A DNA stretch of 64,000 nucleotides from Watersipora subatra (taxonomy: Eukaryota; Bryozoa; Gymnolaemata; Cheilostomatida; Watersiporidae), in NCBI RefSeq assembly GCF_963576615.1, contig NC_088717.1, forward strand, positions 39,510,302 to 39,574,301, written 5' to 3'. Made by a program: the position numbers and the translations under genes. The notes below the pieces were generated by a model. The model saw only the letters and a list, made by a program, of their open reading frames with translations. It did not search any database and was not told the DNA's origin. Below, piece after piece: positions 45,211-60,800 of the stretch. The number at the start of each line of letters is the position of its first letter. The stretch's first letter is position 1.

Positions 45211-45678
45211 GTGAGTTCTATGTACCTTTGTTGCATCTGGGCATGCTAGAGTAGCCATTAAACACTGCATTTGTGTATAGCTTGGAATGCCTTATCTGAG
45301 ACCAACGTTTTTTAGTAAATCGAGATTGATTTGAAGGACCTGGTGATTATTTCACAGCTCTGCAGTAAATTGTCGTTATTTTTCGATTGCCACTGAATTT
45401 ATTCTATATTACATTTATTGCTGTCATTCTTATGACTTGAAGTAAAACTATTAGTAGATCAATTTTCATTCTAATGAAAAAAATTGATAATTTCCTTAGT
45501 ATTCTTATAGTTTATCATTCTTATAGTTTATCATTCTTATTGTCATCATTCATATTTATAGCTAGTTTCCTCCAGAAACAGTTTGTTACTAGTAGTTTCA
45601 ATGTTACGAAGGTTTTACACGCTTTTCATTTTTATAGGTTTTTCTAATTATCAAGCTTGTGTTCAAAGACAGCGTATC

Positions 45679-45851
45679 ATGCTGTGTTTTCGTTGGCTCA
45701 TACCGTATACAGTCATCATTCTGTCAACTATAAGCTTTGGAATAGAGATACATTTGATAGAAGAACAGGAACCTGGAGTTATGCTTATCGACCTATCAAC
45801 CATAGATGATGATATCATGCTGATAGCTAACGCTTCTAAGAACCAAATCAG
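45679..45851 (+). CDS. Protocadherin B exon 1: signal peptide, EC1 start
   Basis: Hydrophobic run (WLIPYTVIILSTISF), then GIEIHLIEEQEPGVMLIDLS, as in gene A. Donor AG|GTACTC is weaker than its counterpart. Phase 2. Confidence 0.82.
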
Positions 45852-48800
45852 GTACTCAGTTACTCAAGTCTGTTTAAAGAGTAATATCAATAAAAATAAC
45901 TTTAAGTTTCTTGGTTCCTTTGCTTTGTTAAGAAAAGTTGTTTCATTTCAAATTATTTAATGTTTTTTGGAAACAGGAGAACAAAATTTCAATGCCAAAA
46001 TAGTTTTGGTTCCTTTCTATTATGAAAGTTTTTCTGCAAGAATAAAAGGTAGAGTGCCTGCAGGCAGCTTTTATTCCCTGAAGTAACACCAGCAACAGAC
46101 TGCACAGGCAGGGTACTTTGGGATGGGAAGAGAAAGCCACTAACATATTTAGTCCACCATCTGGGCAAGCCTTTGAGACAGAAAAGCTTGTACCATAAGT
46201 TCTCACACATCAACCGAGACTAAAAAGTTGTTCATTTTTAAGCTTGAAAATAAAAATGAAAAAATGACAGACAATTCTCTTACAATCTAAATTTCTACAT
46301 CCAGCTCGGTTAATTGAATTTGTTCACTTGAAGTTAAAGACGACTGCTGGCATACCTATACCGTGTTATTCTATTATCAAACACTTGAAAGGATCAATAC
46401 TGTATCAGTACATTTTCCAAAATGCCATTTGTGGTCCGCAGTTTGAACAAAACTGGTTTGATAGTATCATATCCTATTAGCAGGCAAAGTTTTCAGAAGT
46501 GCATTTCCATTCACCAAAGCACCCATCATAACTGAAAAGCCTTGCAAACAAACACCAAGTTCAGAGACCAATTATTTAGATGGTTGAGTGCCTTTGGCTC
46601 CTCGTCCTACTCAACTTTAAGCCAGTGTTTAGATTACATTAATAACTGCGTAACGAGTTTCTATCGCAGTGTTTGAGCCCGAGAACTTAAAACCGAGCGT
46701 ATAAAATTACAACTCGTAAACGCTTTTTCGTTTCCTTATGAAGGGTTCTGTAAAATCTAGACAAAGATAAGATGGCATTTCTTAAACCACTTGTAATGCG
46801 TATCCAGATATGAGTACATATAAATATTTAAATATTTTAGCGAAGTCCTATAGAAAGTGCTTTGGTGTGAGCCTGTCATAATATTTAGTGTTATTTTAAA
46901 GGCTGGTGAGCTGAACCTCTGAAAACAGAAATTCTATCTTTAAATATTAGTGTTTCCTATAGGATGACATGCATTTTTATGCGTAAGCTAAGATCTTGGT
47001 ATTTTGAAAATGAATTTTAACATGGCATTCACTGTGTTTCTATGCCATGAAAATTAGTCCTATATAGCTTTGGAAAACGCAAAATATTTGAAAGAATTTT
47101 TTAATGATATCTTTAAAATATGGTCTGTTACATTTTGTATGAATTTGCCAAACGAGTATAACTGATGCTTGGAATGTGTGTGTACACGTTTATTCCGTTG
47201 GCCGTAAAACTGCAAAGTAAATGTCCATAATGAGTGCAGCTATACAGTATGCGCATAGACCTCAAACAAAGTGAATGTATGAACAAACCAAATGAAGCCT
47301 CTTTACCTCTAACTATCTGTCCATACAGACGACCAAAATTTCCTATACCAACAGCGTAGTATGAGTGAGGACGAGTGTTTCTTTGCTGAAGTTTTCCTTT
47401 GTCCTGTCCACAACAGTGGTAAGGTGTGCTTTTATATGGCATGGCAAAAATTGATCGTCTAGCTTGTGCTGTAAATTATGAGGTGCCTAACGGATAGCAA
47501 AATACGTATGCACAGCAAGCTTACGTAGCAGATTATGAAAAGCCTGTACTTAGCGGAAGAATTATTCCTGATGGCCTCTATTACGGGATCTTTAAAAAGG
47601 CCTTTCATGAATTGTTGAACATTTAAGGTACATATTGGTTGTATTCGAAGTGATTGTTTTACATGTCAGTGCTATCACTGTCATTCATATCCATTTGCTA
47701 CTAAAATTTCTAATTTAGTTTTAGATTAACAGAAAATGTGCCGAAATACTGATTACAGCTAAATTTTTTATGTGCATTATACCAAAAAAGAGTTTTTGAA
47801 ACGAATAGGCATCAATATGCTGCCAAAGCATCTTGGCAGCATAAAACTTTGGGTTTAGCGCAAACATTCCTCAGCAGTTACGTATAACCTTTACTGTAGA
47901 AACATGCCTGCCATCATGTCTTTGAAGAATAGCCTCAAAGCATGGAAACAGTGATGAGACATTTGCTAGCTTATCATATGCATGTAGAAACTGTAGAATA
48001 CATTGGGCTAGTCTTGGACGCTGAAGCACTCCGTCACTTACCTGCTGCATTATCACCGTAGCTAGCTGTTTGTTCTTGTAGGTATAAGATGTTGGGGGCA
48101 TCTGACTACTTTAATGTGAGTTCGAGAAGTGGCATAGTTTGTACAAAAACTAGGATAGACAGAGAAGTAGTCTGCAGCCAGAGTGTTGAAGACTGTGCTC
48201 TGTATACCGACATCATGATCTCCTACAGACAGCATTATCAGATTGTTAAACTTCATGTAAGTCACACTAAATCTTTCTTGCGAAAAAATTTACAAGTTGT
48301 TTTTAAATAAATTGTTCTACGATTGAATTGTTTAAAATGCCATCTATGGATAACCTCCAGATGTTGACAACATTATGCTAAAACCATGATTGGATTTCCG
48401 ATGTGTGTGCCACGAACTGGTTTGCATAGGTGAGGCGTAGATGAGTTAATTGTTATTGGTGGTAAAATATATTATGGCTGGCATAAACTAATCAAGACCT
48501 CTGATCTATGATGGGATACTGTAACAAGCTTTTATACTGAACAGCGATTCATATTGCGCAGCGATTGATAATAAGTTACTATCTATAAACTCAGATAAAG
48601 TAACAAACCAGACTAATCAGTCGTATTATTCTTGTAAAGTCAGTAACCATAATCAGTTGTATTATTTTCCAATTAATATTTGAATATTGATTAAGCATGA
48701 GTTTTTGTAATTTTGATTAAAGTTTTATTTATTTGACTAACTGACTTGACTAAATATTTAAACATTTTAGAAGATATGTTAGTAGCAGAGGCAATCCATG

Positions 48801-51800
48801 ATGAGCAGGCAATGTAGTTTTAACTCGAGATAGTATTTTTTGATTAATAGTTTACAATTAATTGGTATGTGTATCATTCCTAGACAGTAGTTCAGTAGTA
48901 AACATCCATAATTGATCAGACTGCGCCGTGCTCTATCATCTATCCTATCTGGCCCTTACTAAAGATTTTAAGGCTGTCAAGATTGCCAGGACAGGAAATG
49001 GCAGGATTTGCAAAGTTACTAAAATAAATTGCTTGCAATTAAATTTCTTTGATACTTTATCAAAAGGTTATATTTTTAATTAATTATTAAAAGGTTTTTG
49101 TTTTAAAATAAGGTAATTTATATTTTCGCTAACCTTCAAGTATTACATCATCATTAGTAAAATGTACAGTTTGCTTTTCCTTAAAGGTCAATCAATAGCA
49201 CTAATATAAACTTCATAGTGGCAATTTCAAGTTTGTTTTACCTCAATACATTAATAAATTAAGACTTCTTTTTGTTCATAATTAATAAAAACAATATTAT
49301 TCACCTTGAAATACTTTGTTAAATAAATAAGTTAGTTTCGAATATTATATCTTTCTGTGGAATTGTCATACAGATCTAGGATTAGTAATAGCCGTTGAGA
49401 ATCTTTATCTCGGGTACTTTGATGTGATGCATGTTCTCATTCTTTGATAATATCTTGATAAAACAAGCTGGAGGGTGCTTGTGGTATCAAAGACACTCCA
49501 AATAGATTATTATTCATAGTAAATAACTATGTAATGCACGGCTCTTCTAGCATCAGCTTCAAGAGCTTCTCACCTCCAGCCTTTTGATCTTGATTAACGC
49601 ATTTCAAACTAAATCTAATGAATAGTAAGCTTAACCATGAAGTAAATATCACAACTATAATACAATAGAGACAAAACTTCTTAAGAAATTTTTATAAATT
49701 CACAATTTTAGAATTCTTCTCTTCTGTCTAATAGACAATCTCATTTAGATAATCGTTGAACAATGAGAGCTGTTATGTTGAGAATCTTGAGACATTTAAC
49801 CGACTCATTCAGTTTTTATCTGGGAAGCTGCAGGCTTACTTACCTACCGATGTGTCAATCCTGACCATCTCTTACTTACCTACCGATGTGTCAATCCTGA
49901 CCATCTCTTACTTACCTACCGATGTGTCAATCCTGACCATCTCTTACTTACCTACCGATGTGTCAATCCTGACCATCTCTTACTTACCTACCGATGTGTC
50001 AATCCTGACCATCTCTTACTTACCTACCGATGTGTCAATCCTGACCATCTCTTACTTACCTACCGATGTGTCAATCCTGACCATCTCTTACTTACCTACC
50101 GATGTGTCAATCCTGACCATCTCTTACTTACCTACCGATGTGTCAATCCTGACTATCTCTTACTTACCTACCGATATGTCAATCCTGACCATCTCTTACT
50201 TACCTACCGATATGTCAATCCTGACCATCTCTTACTTACCTACCGATATGTCAATCCTGACCATCTCTTACTTATCTACCGATGTGTCAATCCTGACCAT
50301 CTCTTACTTACCTACCGATGTGTCAATCCTGACCATCTCTTACTTACCTACCGATATGTCTATCCTGACCATCTCTTACTCACCTACCGATGTGTCAATC
50401 CTGACCATCTCTTACATTCCTACAGAGTTTCTCTTTAAAATCCACCACATGTCATACCAGACACCAACACCTTGTCAATCACATTATAGAACAATGTTAT
50501 GCAAAAAAGAGCTTTTTCTTCCAATACCCATAATTTCCTTAACTACTCTTTATTCCTTGTCTCATTGTTAAATTTGCTTTGAGCGGCATTGACCTCTGGT
50601 GCTAAACATTGACCTCTGGTGCTAAACATTGACCTCTGGTGCTAAACATTGACCTCTGATGCTAAACATTGACCTCTGATAATAAACATTGACCTCTGAT
50701 AATAAACATTGACAACTGGTAATAACGTTCATATCTATCACTCCTATTTAAGAAAAAGTATATTATCTCAAGCTCACCAGTTAGAGTGTGGTTAATGACA
50801 GGAAGGCAACAGACTGTACTTAGTTGTACTAAATGGCACGAGAATTGCTACATATTGCCACTGCCACGCTAATCCAGTGTATCTGGTGTCAAATGTATGA
50901 CAGCACACTCATTAGAGGCTGGCTAATCCTACAGTTTTCTTACCACACCTCATGCCCTGTAAGCGTCTTATTCAAGCTAATATTGTATCCTGTACTTTCT
51001 ATGTTTTAGGTTATTATAGAAGACATAGATGACAACTTACCAAGGTTTACCATACCAACACAGACATTGACACTACCTGAAGGAGATGACCTTGACACAG
51101 TTTTAAAGTTTCCAACAGCAGTCGACTATGACAGTCAAGAACATACTTACACATCATATCAGCTAGTTCAACCTTCAGGTATTTAAAACTTTTTAAAGAG
51201 CTCAGATATGTTATCATTTCTGAACAATTTACAAGATTTTCAATGAATGACTTAAAATTGACTGAATTAATTTGCAAGTGCGATATTTGAAGCTTCTCAA
51301 AATACTGCAGTTTTCTTTGTGACAAAGAAGAGATAATTAAATAGAAATTGTAAATAAGATGTATAAGCTAGTTCAGTAGTTAAGTCTGGACCTAGCTGAA
51401 GTTAGAGTCATTTATGCTGTCTAATGGTAGAGTATGTAAAGTCTTGTATGGTAGAGTATGTAGAGTATTGTATAATAGAGTATGTATAGTCTTGTATGGT
51501 AGAGTATGTAAAATCTTGTATAATAGAATATGTATAGTCTTGTATGGTAGAGTATGTAAAATCTTGTATGGTAGAGTATGTATAGTCTTGTATGGTAGAG
51601 TATGTAAAATCTTGTATGGTAGAGTATGTATAGTCTTGTATGGTAGAGTATGTAAAATCTTGTATGGTAGAGTATGTATAGTCTTGTATGGTAGAGTATG
51701 TAAAATCTTGTATGGTAGATTATGTAAAGTCTTGTATGGTAGAGTATGTAAAGTCTTGTATGGTAGAGTACGTAAAGTATTGTATAGTAGAGTATGTATA

Positions 51801-54800
51801 GTCTTGTATGGTAGAGTATGTATAGTCTTGTATGGTAGAATATGTAAAGTCTTGTATGGTAGAGTACGTAAAGTATTTTATAGTAGAGTATGTATAGTCT
51901 TGTATGGTAGATTATGTAAAGTCTTGTATAGTAGAGTATGTAAAATCTTGTATGGTAGAGTATGTATAGTCTTGTATGGTAGAGTATGTAAAATCTTGTA
52001 TGGTAGATTATGTAAAGTCTTGTATGGTAGAGTATGTAAAGTCTTGTATGGTAGAGTACGTAAAGTATTGTATAGTAGAGTATGTATAGTCTTGTATGGT
52101 AGAGTATGTAAAGTCTTGTATAGTAGAGTATGTAAAGTCTTGTATGGTAGAGTATGTAAAGTATTGTATGGTAGAGTACGTAAAGTCTTGTATGGTAGAG
52201 TATGTATAGTCTTGTACGGTAGAGTATGTAAAGTATTGTATGATAGAATATGTATAGTCATGTATGGTAGAGTATGGAAAGTCTTGTATGGTAGAGTATG
52301 TAAAGTCTTTGTATGGTAGAGTATGTAAAGTATTGTATGGTAGAATATGTATAGTCTTGTATGGTAGAGTATGGAAAGTCTTGTATAGTAGAGTATGTAA
52401 AGTCTTGTATAGTAGAGTATGTATAGTCTTGTATGGTAGAGTATGTAAAGTCTTGCATGGTAGAATATGTATAGTCTTGTATGGTAGAGTACGTAAAGTC
52501 TTGTATGGTAGAATATGTAAAGTATTGTATGGTAGAGTACGTTATGTTTTATATGTTAAAGTAAGTTATAAGACATATGTTAGAGTAAGCTATGATGGGT
52601 ATGTTGGAGTAAGTTCTATCTTGTATTCTAGAGTAAGTCACACATTGTATGTTAGAGTAAGTCAAACATTGTATGTTAGAGTAAGTCACACATTGTATGT
52701 TAGAGTATGTCACACATTGTATGTTAGAGTATGTCACACATTGTATGTTAGAGTAAGTTCACACATTGTATGTTAGAGTAAGTTCACACATTGTATGTTA
52801 GAGTATGTCGCACATTGTATGTTAGAGTATGTCACACATTGTATGTTATAGTAAGTTCACACATTGTATGTTAGAGTAAGTTCACACATTGTATGTTAGA
52901 GTAAGTCACACATTGTATGTTAGAGTAAGTCACACATTGTATGTTAGAGAAAGGTATGGGTGCGTATGTTAGAGTAGCTCTATATAACTCACCACTCATA
53001 AACCAGCCTCATTATAGAGCCTCCACTTTTCTGCTTATGAGTTTTTATAGTAAACCAACAAGAAAAGTATCTTTTTATTGATTATTATTACTCTATTAAT
53101 TTATTTATATAGCACAACATTTGACAATTTAGTTTTTTACATAGTTTTGCATAAATAATTTGTTTCAATACTGTATATAACTACCCGAGGCATTTTAATT
53201 AAGTTCTGAAGTTGTAAAATAATGTCCACAGAAAAGAGTGCATTTATATAGGAATATTTATATAGGAATATTTATATAGGAATATTTATATAGGAATATT
53301 TACGTTGATGCGTTTCAGTTTTAACATGCCAATATTTTATAATGGTTAATCTTGTAAATTAATGTAAAATTACATCAGTAAAGATTGAAACATTTGCTAC
53401 AGTCAAGCAACTGTTTTTTTCCTCTTGTAATCAGTACATTTTTATATATAGAATATATATTTTTTATATACAGTATTTATTTATAATATGTTGATATAAT
53501 AACTTGATAATATGTTAAATGTATCTTATATATACACATATACATGTATAATTTATATAAAATATATATACATGTATATACATTTTTATATATAGAGAAT
53601 ATATATATATATATATGAGTATATGTATATATGAGTATACTTATATACAAAGCATATATGTACTGATTACAACAAGAAAAAGCTCTATACATTTTACCAA
53701 GATTGTCATCAGCCGAAACCGCATGCATTTCATCCTATAATCTTATATAGTTCTATTTGCTGCTTTTTATAGTCTCAGCTGGTGTGTCGCTAACAATACA
53801 GACAGTTGGTGAAGATGCTATTGAAGTCAGACTTGTTGGAAATTTAGATTGTGAGAGCAGTAGTCAAGTCAACTTCGCTATAGAGGCATCGTCTCAACTC
53901 GACCCTACAAGGTTCATATTTATTATTAGCTGTGTTTACAAAACTCTGATAGTTACAGCTATATAGTATCAAATTGTTTTTTCTGCTCTCTTATCTCATC
54001 TTATCTTTCTTATTTTATAATGTTTAATATAGCCATTGGCTCAATGTTGTAGCATCTCACTGCTGACAGTAACTCTCATCATCAGCGATGTGAATGACAA
54101 CAGACCGATCTTTGTCCAAGACTCCTACACTGTAAGAATCAGTGAAAACATATCTACAGGCACTGTTATAGCGCATCTAACTGCACTTGACAAAGATGTC
54201 TCTGACAAAAACAGAAACGTTAAATACATTCTCAATCCGGAAGAAGATAATTCTCAGTTTACAATAGACAAAGAAACAGGTAAGTCACACAAATAACACT
54301 TGAGTATTTTTTGATGCAGCTGCTGTTTTTAATAAAAACTTACAATTTACATCTAGAAGATGTAATGGATTAACAGTTTTATATTTCGTTTTTATTAGCT
54401 ACTGCACTGACAAGTGGTTCTAATATATACTGCCGAGGTTGTCGAATGAAAAATTAAAAAAATTTTTACAATTTTTTTTGTGAAGGCAAAAGCTTCAAAA
54501 GAACCAAAATATTTGCAATTTAAAAAATTCTTTGTACACCAAGCTCATGAATCATCGTCATTTTTTGTGTTAAAAAACGCAAAAAAATGAAAACAAAAAT
54601 CAATAAGTTTTGCTTTAGTATTTTTCTCCTTTGGTTAGAGGGGGGCCATACAACTATTGAACTGGCCCATAATAGGTTTGCTTGCTCAAAAAAGATTTTT
54701 ACTATCACCATTTGATCATAACTCAGGTTTCGGTCAGTGATAAATACCTCACAGATATTCTGCTTTTAAGTGAACAATATTGCTTATATATTTATTATAA

Positions 54801-57800
54801 AAAATTTATTTTTCAACATCTTTTAATAAAGTCTAAGTTTTTAAACTTTCCTTATTAATTTTGTTTATATACTTTGCTGTTTGATTATATTTTTTAAAAA
54901 GTCCATATTTTGTAGGAGAGATAGTTGTAAGTCGACAACTTGACTATGAGCTATCATCTAACTATACATTAAGTGTGATAGCATATGACACTGGGAGCCC
55001 AAGTCTCTCATCTATGACCTCAGTCTATATCAATATTGAAGATGTTAATGACCATGTTCCTTACATATCATACTCTACAGCTGAAAAGGACAATGCTGTC
55101 AAGGTGAGAGTTATCCATTGATAATTTTTTGTTTTATTCAAAACGATAAAAAATTACTGTAAAACCTCTATTTGACTATTCTTTTTTCAACCCTCTCCCT
55201 ATTATAGTATCATTTAATTAGAGATGGCGTCCAAATAAAGGTGGTGTTCAAAATAGAGGTTTTACGGTAGTCAAGCAAGACTTTTCATTGTATCAATTTC
55301 ATTAGCTTGTTTTGTTTTATTAGAAGTGAGAAACATATACAGTCAAACATGGATAACTCGCCCACGGATAGCTCGAACACATGGTTAACGCGAACGGTTT
55401 CTTTGGTCCGTTCCCACGTAATGATAAATTGCTATAGATAACTCGACCTCAACTCTGTTAACTCGAACAGTTTTTTGCCCAGCGGCTCTCGAGACGGTTG
55501 TTATCGCTTTAGAAAATCACTTTATTCCAAGTCATAGAGGTAAACCTCAACTTTTCGTAAATCATAGGCGTCGTTAATACCACTGTTGGCAAAATATTTT
55601 TGTCAACGACTTTTCTAAAGGTCTGGTGAATTTTGATTTTTACCAAACATCCACTTAGCGATCACCTTTCGGAAGCATGGAAAAGTGAGGTGACCTTCGC
55701 ATAAACTTCAAGAAAAATCGGCAAAATTGATCTCGATTAAAACGCTCAAAAGAAAAAGATGTCTTTTCTTCTGAGCATTTCAACAACGATCAAGTTTTGC
55801 CAATTTTAATCTAAAAAACGTCCTGGCAATAACATCACCTCAAACAACAAAACAATCTCAAGTGATAGAAAAATCTCCTATACTTTTTGATAAAAAAGTT
55901 TTAAACTTTACATTAGAAGCATTTAATTTGAAACAAGCCATTTATGCTTTTGATTTCTCTATTATAGTTTGTATATGTGCATGTATCTACTAATAAATAA
56001 ATAAATACATGGACTTGTGACAGTGCTCTGATAACTTGAACGTTCTGTTAACTCGAACACTTTCGCTCGGTCCCGTGAAGTTCGAGTTATCCATGTTTGA
56101 CTGTATATTAGTAGAATTTCTCACCTTGATTAAAATTTTCCATAATTTTTGCAGGTAGAGGAACACTCGGACATCGGTACATTTGTGGCTCATATAACAG
56201 TGACTGATGCAGACATCAATTCAGCTTACAACATGGTGACCTGTCAGACTACTTCCTCACTCTTTTCTCTCATAGCCTACCTTGAGTCCGAATATATCCT
56301 TGCTGTCAATGCTGATCTGGATAGAGAAGAACTGACAGAAAGTAATGTTGACATTTCATGTATGGACAACGGCTCTCCACCCAAGTCTGACAATATTTCA
56401 CTGCATGTAAGTTAGGTTTTGTATGTCTCAGTTTTTGCTAACGGAAATTCTATTTACATCATCTGGTCTTTGAAAGTGAAAACTTTCAAAATACCTACCG
56501 TAAACCTGTATTTGAACACTACCTTTATTAGAACTCAACCTGTAATAGAATGCCACTATAGAAGAAAAGTTGAAAAATGCAACGCCACCCTTTAATTGAA
56601 CTTGTTTAACTCGGGCTGGTACTTGACGTATGCGAGAAAGGGTTAACCAACAACGCTGAGGCTGACAGCATTAATGTCGATTCGTTCATAGGAAAGTGCA
56701 AAATGTAGGTGACATTGGCGTCGCTTCGCTTGTAAAGGGATGAAAATTATTTTTCCAAAATTTTGATGAGCCAGTCGAAAAATACAGTGCCATCTTGTAT
56801 AAAGCGCCACTATAAGGAAGGCTTAAAAATAGAGCTCCATGGTGTTCAAATAGACGATTTATGGTATTTTAGTTACATTTTGACTATTAGGCTGTTGGAC
56901 AAACTGGTTTGCTGCCATCAGCTGCTGTCATCTGATATTCAAAGTTTATATATCTGTACTAGTCGAACCCCCCCCCCCCCACATCGCAGATGAATAAATC
57001 ATCCGCGATTTGGATTTGTGATTCCTAGATTTTTAATTCTATAAATGGACAACAACTTTGAGATCTTTATATATATATAGACTAGTGTTATTGTAATAGC
57101 CAAAGTATCAATTATTTGTCAATAAAAGTTTTTGGTTAACAAAAATCATTTTGTGAGTAAATTTGTGTATATACAGGTAGAAGTAACAGACATCAATGAC
57201 CACAATCCTGTCTTTGAAACATCATCATACAATGTCTATGAGTTGGCAGAGAACACAGTGCTGGGCACAATTATTGTTAACCTACACGCTACAGACATGG
57301 ATTCTGGAGACAATGCTCGGCTCACTGTAAGTTCTTCATTGTAAAGAAAGATCAAAGGCAAACAACTTGTTAAGTGGATTGTATTTCGTATCTTACTTCA
57401 AAGTTTTTCAAAAATAATGAAGACACAAATCTTTGGTGTTAGCTAGTTGTTGCGTTACTTTTTCTTAAAATAGATCCATATAATTGCATGCCGCACCAAT
57501 TATAGAGCATAAACATATTTATCAAACTTCAAAAACAACTGGTACGTTTTTCCTTTGACTTTTCCAACTTGAATGCAATTTGTGGCTCTTTTTATTTTTC
57601 ATGTGTTTACTATATTAGTGTTAATTCTTCGAGACATGCACACTGTTTGAAATTTTTGTATTTTAATTTCTTTTATTTAATTTCTTAGTCAAATTTGGCC
57701 TGAGTGTTCGACCACAATCAGTTTGAGAAGGCCGTTCAAAAACAGTCTTTCGATTTCTTATTCCAAATAACTTAAATGATTTTTAATCATTTTATGACTA

Positions 57801-60800
57801 TAAGAGAGATTTTACTTATTTATTACAATAAACTGTAAACTAGAGAGCAAGTAATATATAAAATACACTGAATTTTTAATAAATGAAGTATGCTAGCCTG
57901 GAGAACTTATCGCAATAGTTCCAACAGCTCATACATACCTCATCAAAGTTTTCTCAGTTTTTTTGTATAAAATCAAAAAGGTATAAAATAACTCAAATAT
58001 TATTTTTAATATATAATAAAAATAAAACGATACACTACACAAGATAGTCAGTTTTCTGTAGACCACAGTAAAAACATTGCCTGCTACTGGTGAGCGACTG
58101 TATTTTAAAGAATGTTTTACGTGAAGCAATTCTCTGCGTCCATCATAATAGCCTTAGTTTCACATTAGAATAATAGCCTTAGTTTCATCTTTTACAGTAT
58201 GAACTCATTGCTGACTTAGATGTACCCTTTGCTGTTGATCCCGTAACTGGAGTTATCCAAGTAGCTGGGCCACTTGACTTTGAAACAGTCTCACAGTTTC
58301 TATTTACTGTGCAGGCAGTTGGTGAGTTTTTATTATGCTTCATTTGATTTTTTAGTCTTTTTGGACGAATTGTAATGTGCAATTTTTAAGCTTATAAAAC
58401 CATCAACAAAGGTAAGGTGTTCCCTGGGAATTTAGAGAGTTGTACCTATATAATCACTGTAGTTTGCACTTTTACAATAGTAGGATTGCTTTGTGATACA
58501 AACACAAAAACAGCTACATATACTATATAAATAACAACTATAAATATTTGCGCCATCTTACTGTAATATGTAATTATTGATCATTGTCCATCCATATGTT
58601 CTCCTTTTTTTGTCATATGGCACAGATAATAAAGGTTCACACTATTATTTTAAGGATTGTGAAGGTGGCTGATGAGCTAACCAGCCACCTTCACAATGTC
58701 AGTTTTAAAAGTTGAATGTCATAGATTCAATTGCTGTATTGGCCAACATTTTAGTCGTCTCATGAATTGCACGTACATATCGTCACATTTTAGATGGTGT
58801 GAAAGTTAGTACATCTAAAACAACTGCTATAGTGACACAATAAAAGGCTTTGAGATCCATACTGCACTTTATTATTTCTACCAGTTTAAAATTGATTTAA
58901 AAGTCACCTTTTATTATTGGCAAATCTGTGACTCTTCTTAAACGAATCAGAAATTCCTCATTCATCAATTACGAAGGCTTAACAGTAGCTTTCTTTTAAG
59001 ATGACAATAAAAACAATAATAAAGAAATAAAGATAATAAATTGATAATTAAAAAATACTAAGGATAATAATTTTTGCTTTAACTTAATTAAAAACACCAA
59101 ACTAAACCATAGTCTGAGGAAGAAACCGCATGCCATAAGTGTATTGTGTGATTGACTTCCTCAAGTTCTTTGGCTAATGTTAATTTCACCCCCAAATTGT
59201 ATATGCTCAAACCATTTTATAGAGTGATTTATTATATTAATAAAAAGTTAAGTAATTTACTATTTGTTCATATTTTTAGACAATGGTGTCCCATCCCGTT
59301 CAGCTTCAGCGCTGGTTACAGTCCATCTCACCGATGTCAACGATAACCACCCAGTCTTTAACCTGTTGACATATCAGTTTGACATTATGGAGTCAGTGCC
59401 AGCAGGTGTTGTTGGGCAAATATTGGCTACAGATTCTGATGAAGAAGGGTATGCAACTGTCTGGTACAGTCTTAGTGAAGAGAGTGATACATTTGATGTA
59501 GAGATGAACTCAGGAGTTGTGCTATCTCTTCAGCCACTAGACAGAGAAGTAGTGGATGAATACAAAGTAAGTAGATACACAATTGGTCTGTGATTAAATA
59601 TATGTGCTTTCTGGAGAATTTTAAAGTAATAAAACATGTTTTATAATTAAGAATTATCTTTATAAATTTTTTTGACTTGTAGGACTTCATCATTTTTATT
59701 GATCGATGTAAATTACTTTTATTAAAGCTTTGTAATTTAAAAAGGAAACTCTTATAATTTAGTTGAGAACTTCAATTACTTTTGTGAATTAAACAATTTC
59801 AGTTTTAGTATCAAGTTAATTTAAATAGAAAAAATACCAAATGTGTCCAATAACCGTTTTTCTTTGTTCATTAACTACTGTAATTACTATTTACATGACA
59901 GCTCCCCACACTGCCTCAGTGTGCTAAGGCTAAGTCAAAACTGTAACTCTAAAAACACATGTTTTCTTGAGAATATTTCAAGTACAATCCATTTGCTTGT
60001 ACGTAACGAATTATCATGTTACATTTATAGACCTGCAGGGCTTTGACATTTTCATTTCTCTTAAGCAGTGTTAATTACTTTTCATTTAGATTTTCCATTT
60101 CAAAAAGCAAAATTTACGAATTAAATAATTTTATGCTCTTAATCTATTTATTCAGTCATATGAGGACTTGACTTGTTTTTGGAATTACTAAGACGATAGT
60201 CTACGGTTTAAAAGTAAGCTTGGTTCTGTTGCAGTTTACAGTAGTAGCCCAAGATTTGGGAGAGCCATCTCTGACCTCTACAGCAATAGTGTACATTAGA
60301 GTCTTAGACATCAATGATAACTCTCCATCCTTCACCACTCCTTCTAACACAACGTTCAGATTGTCGTATTTAAGCTCTGATGTCCAGACTGTTGGCACTG
60401 TGGCTGCAATTGATTTGGATTCGTCTGATCATGGCAAACTGCGCTATCAATTAACTGATGGTAAGTTGTGCAGCAATAGACATGCTGATTATAACCTGAA
60501 GCATTAATTTTAGATTTTTATCGCTTGCTCTGTTCAATGTAGTTTAGCTATATAGCAAGCATCTGCTATGGTTTGTCATGATGAAGATCGCTTGATAGTG
60601 AGCAGTTGCTTATATGGCTGGGTTTCTCTTGACATCTGAAAAAGGCAATTTTAATATATCTACACCAAAGCAGGGGCTGATTCACTAGAAAGAAGCGATT
60701 AGCTTAATTACCTTAAATGTGTACTATACTCTTTTTATAGACAGAGGGTGCCCTTTCGGTTCCACCAGTTTTATTTCTATGAATTAAACCTGCTGATTGC

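Noticed and set aside
45601..45678. Longer N-terminus for protocadherin B starting at the ATG at 45601
   Set aside because: It would put 26 extra residues before a signal peptide that matches gene A exactly in length from the ATG at 45679, and the upstream part may be intron before the leader splice.
49756..50571. Plus-strand 271-residue open frame
   Set aside because: It consists of a 36-bp minisatellite inside intron 2 of protocadherin B, with no splice signals and no counterpart in gene A.
51414..52319. Plus-strand 301-residue open frame and its minus-strand 127-residue shadow
   Set aside because: Both come from the 24-bp minisatellite; a unit divisible by three with no stops produces open frames on either strand.
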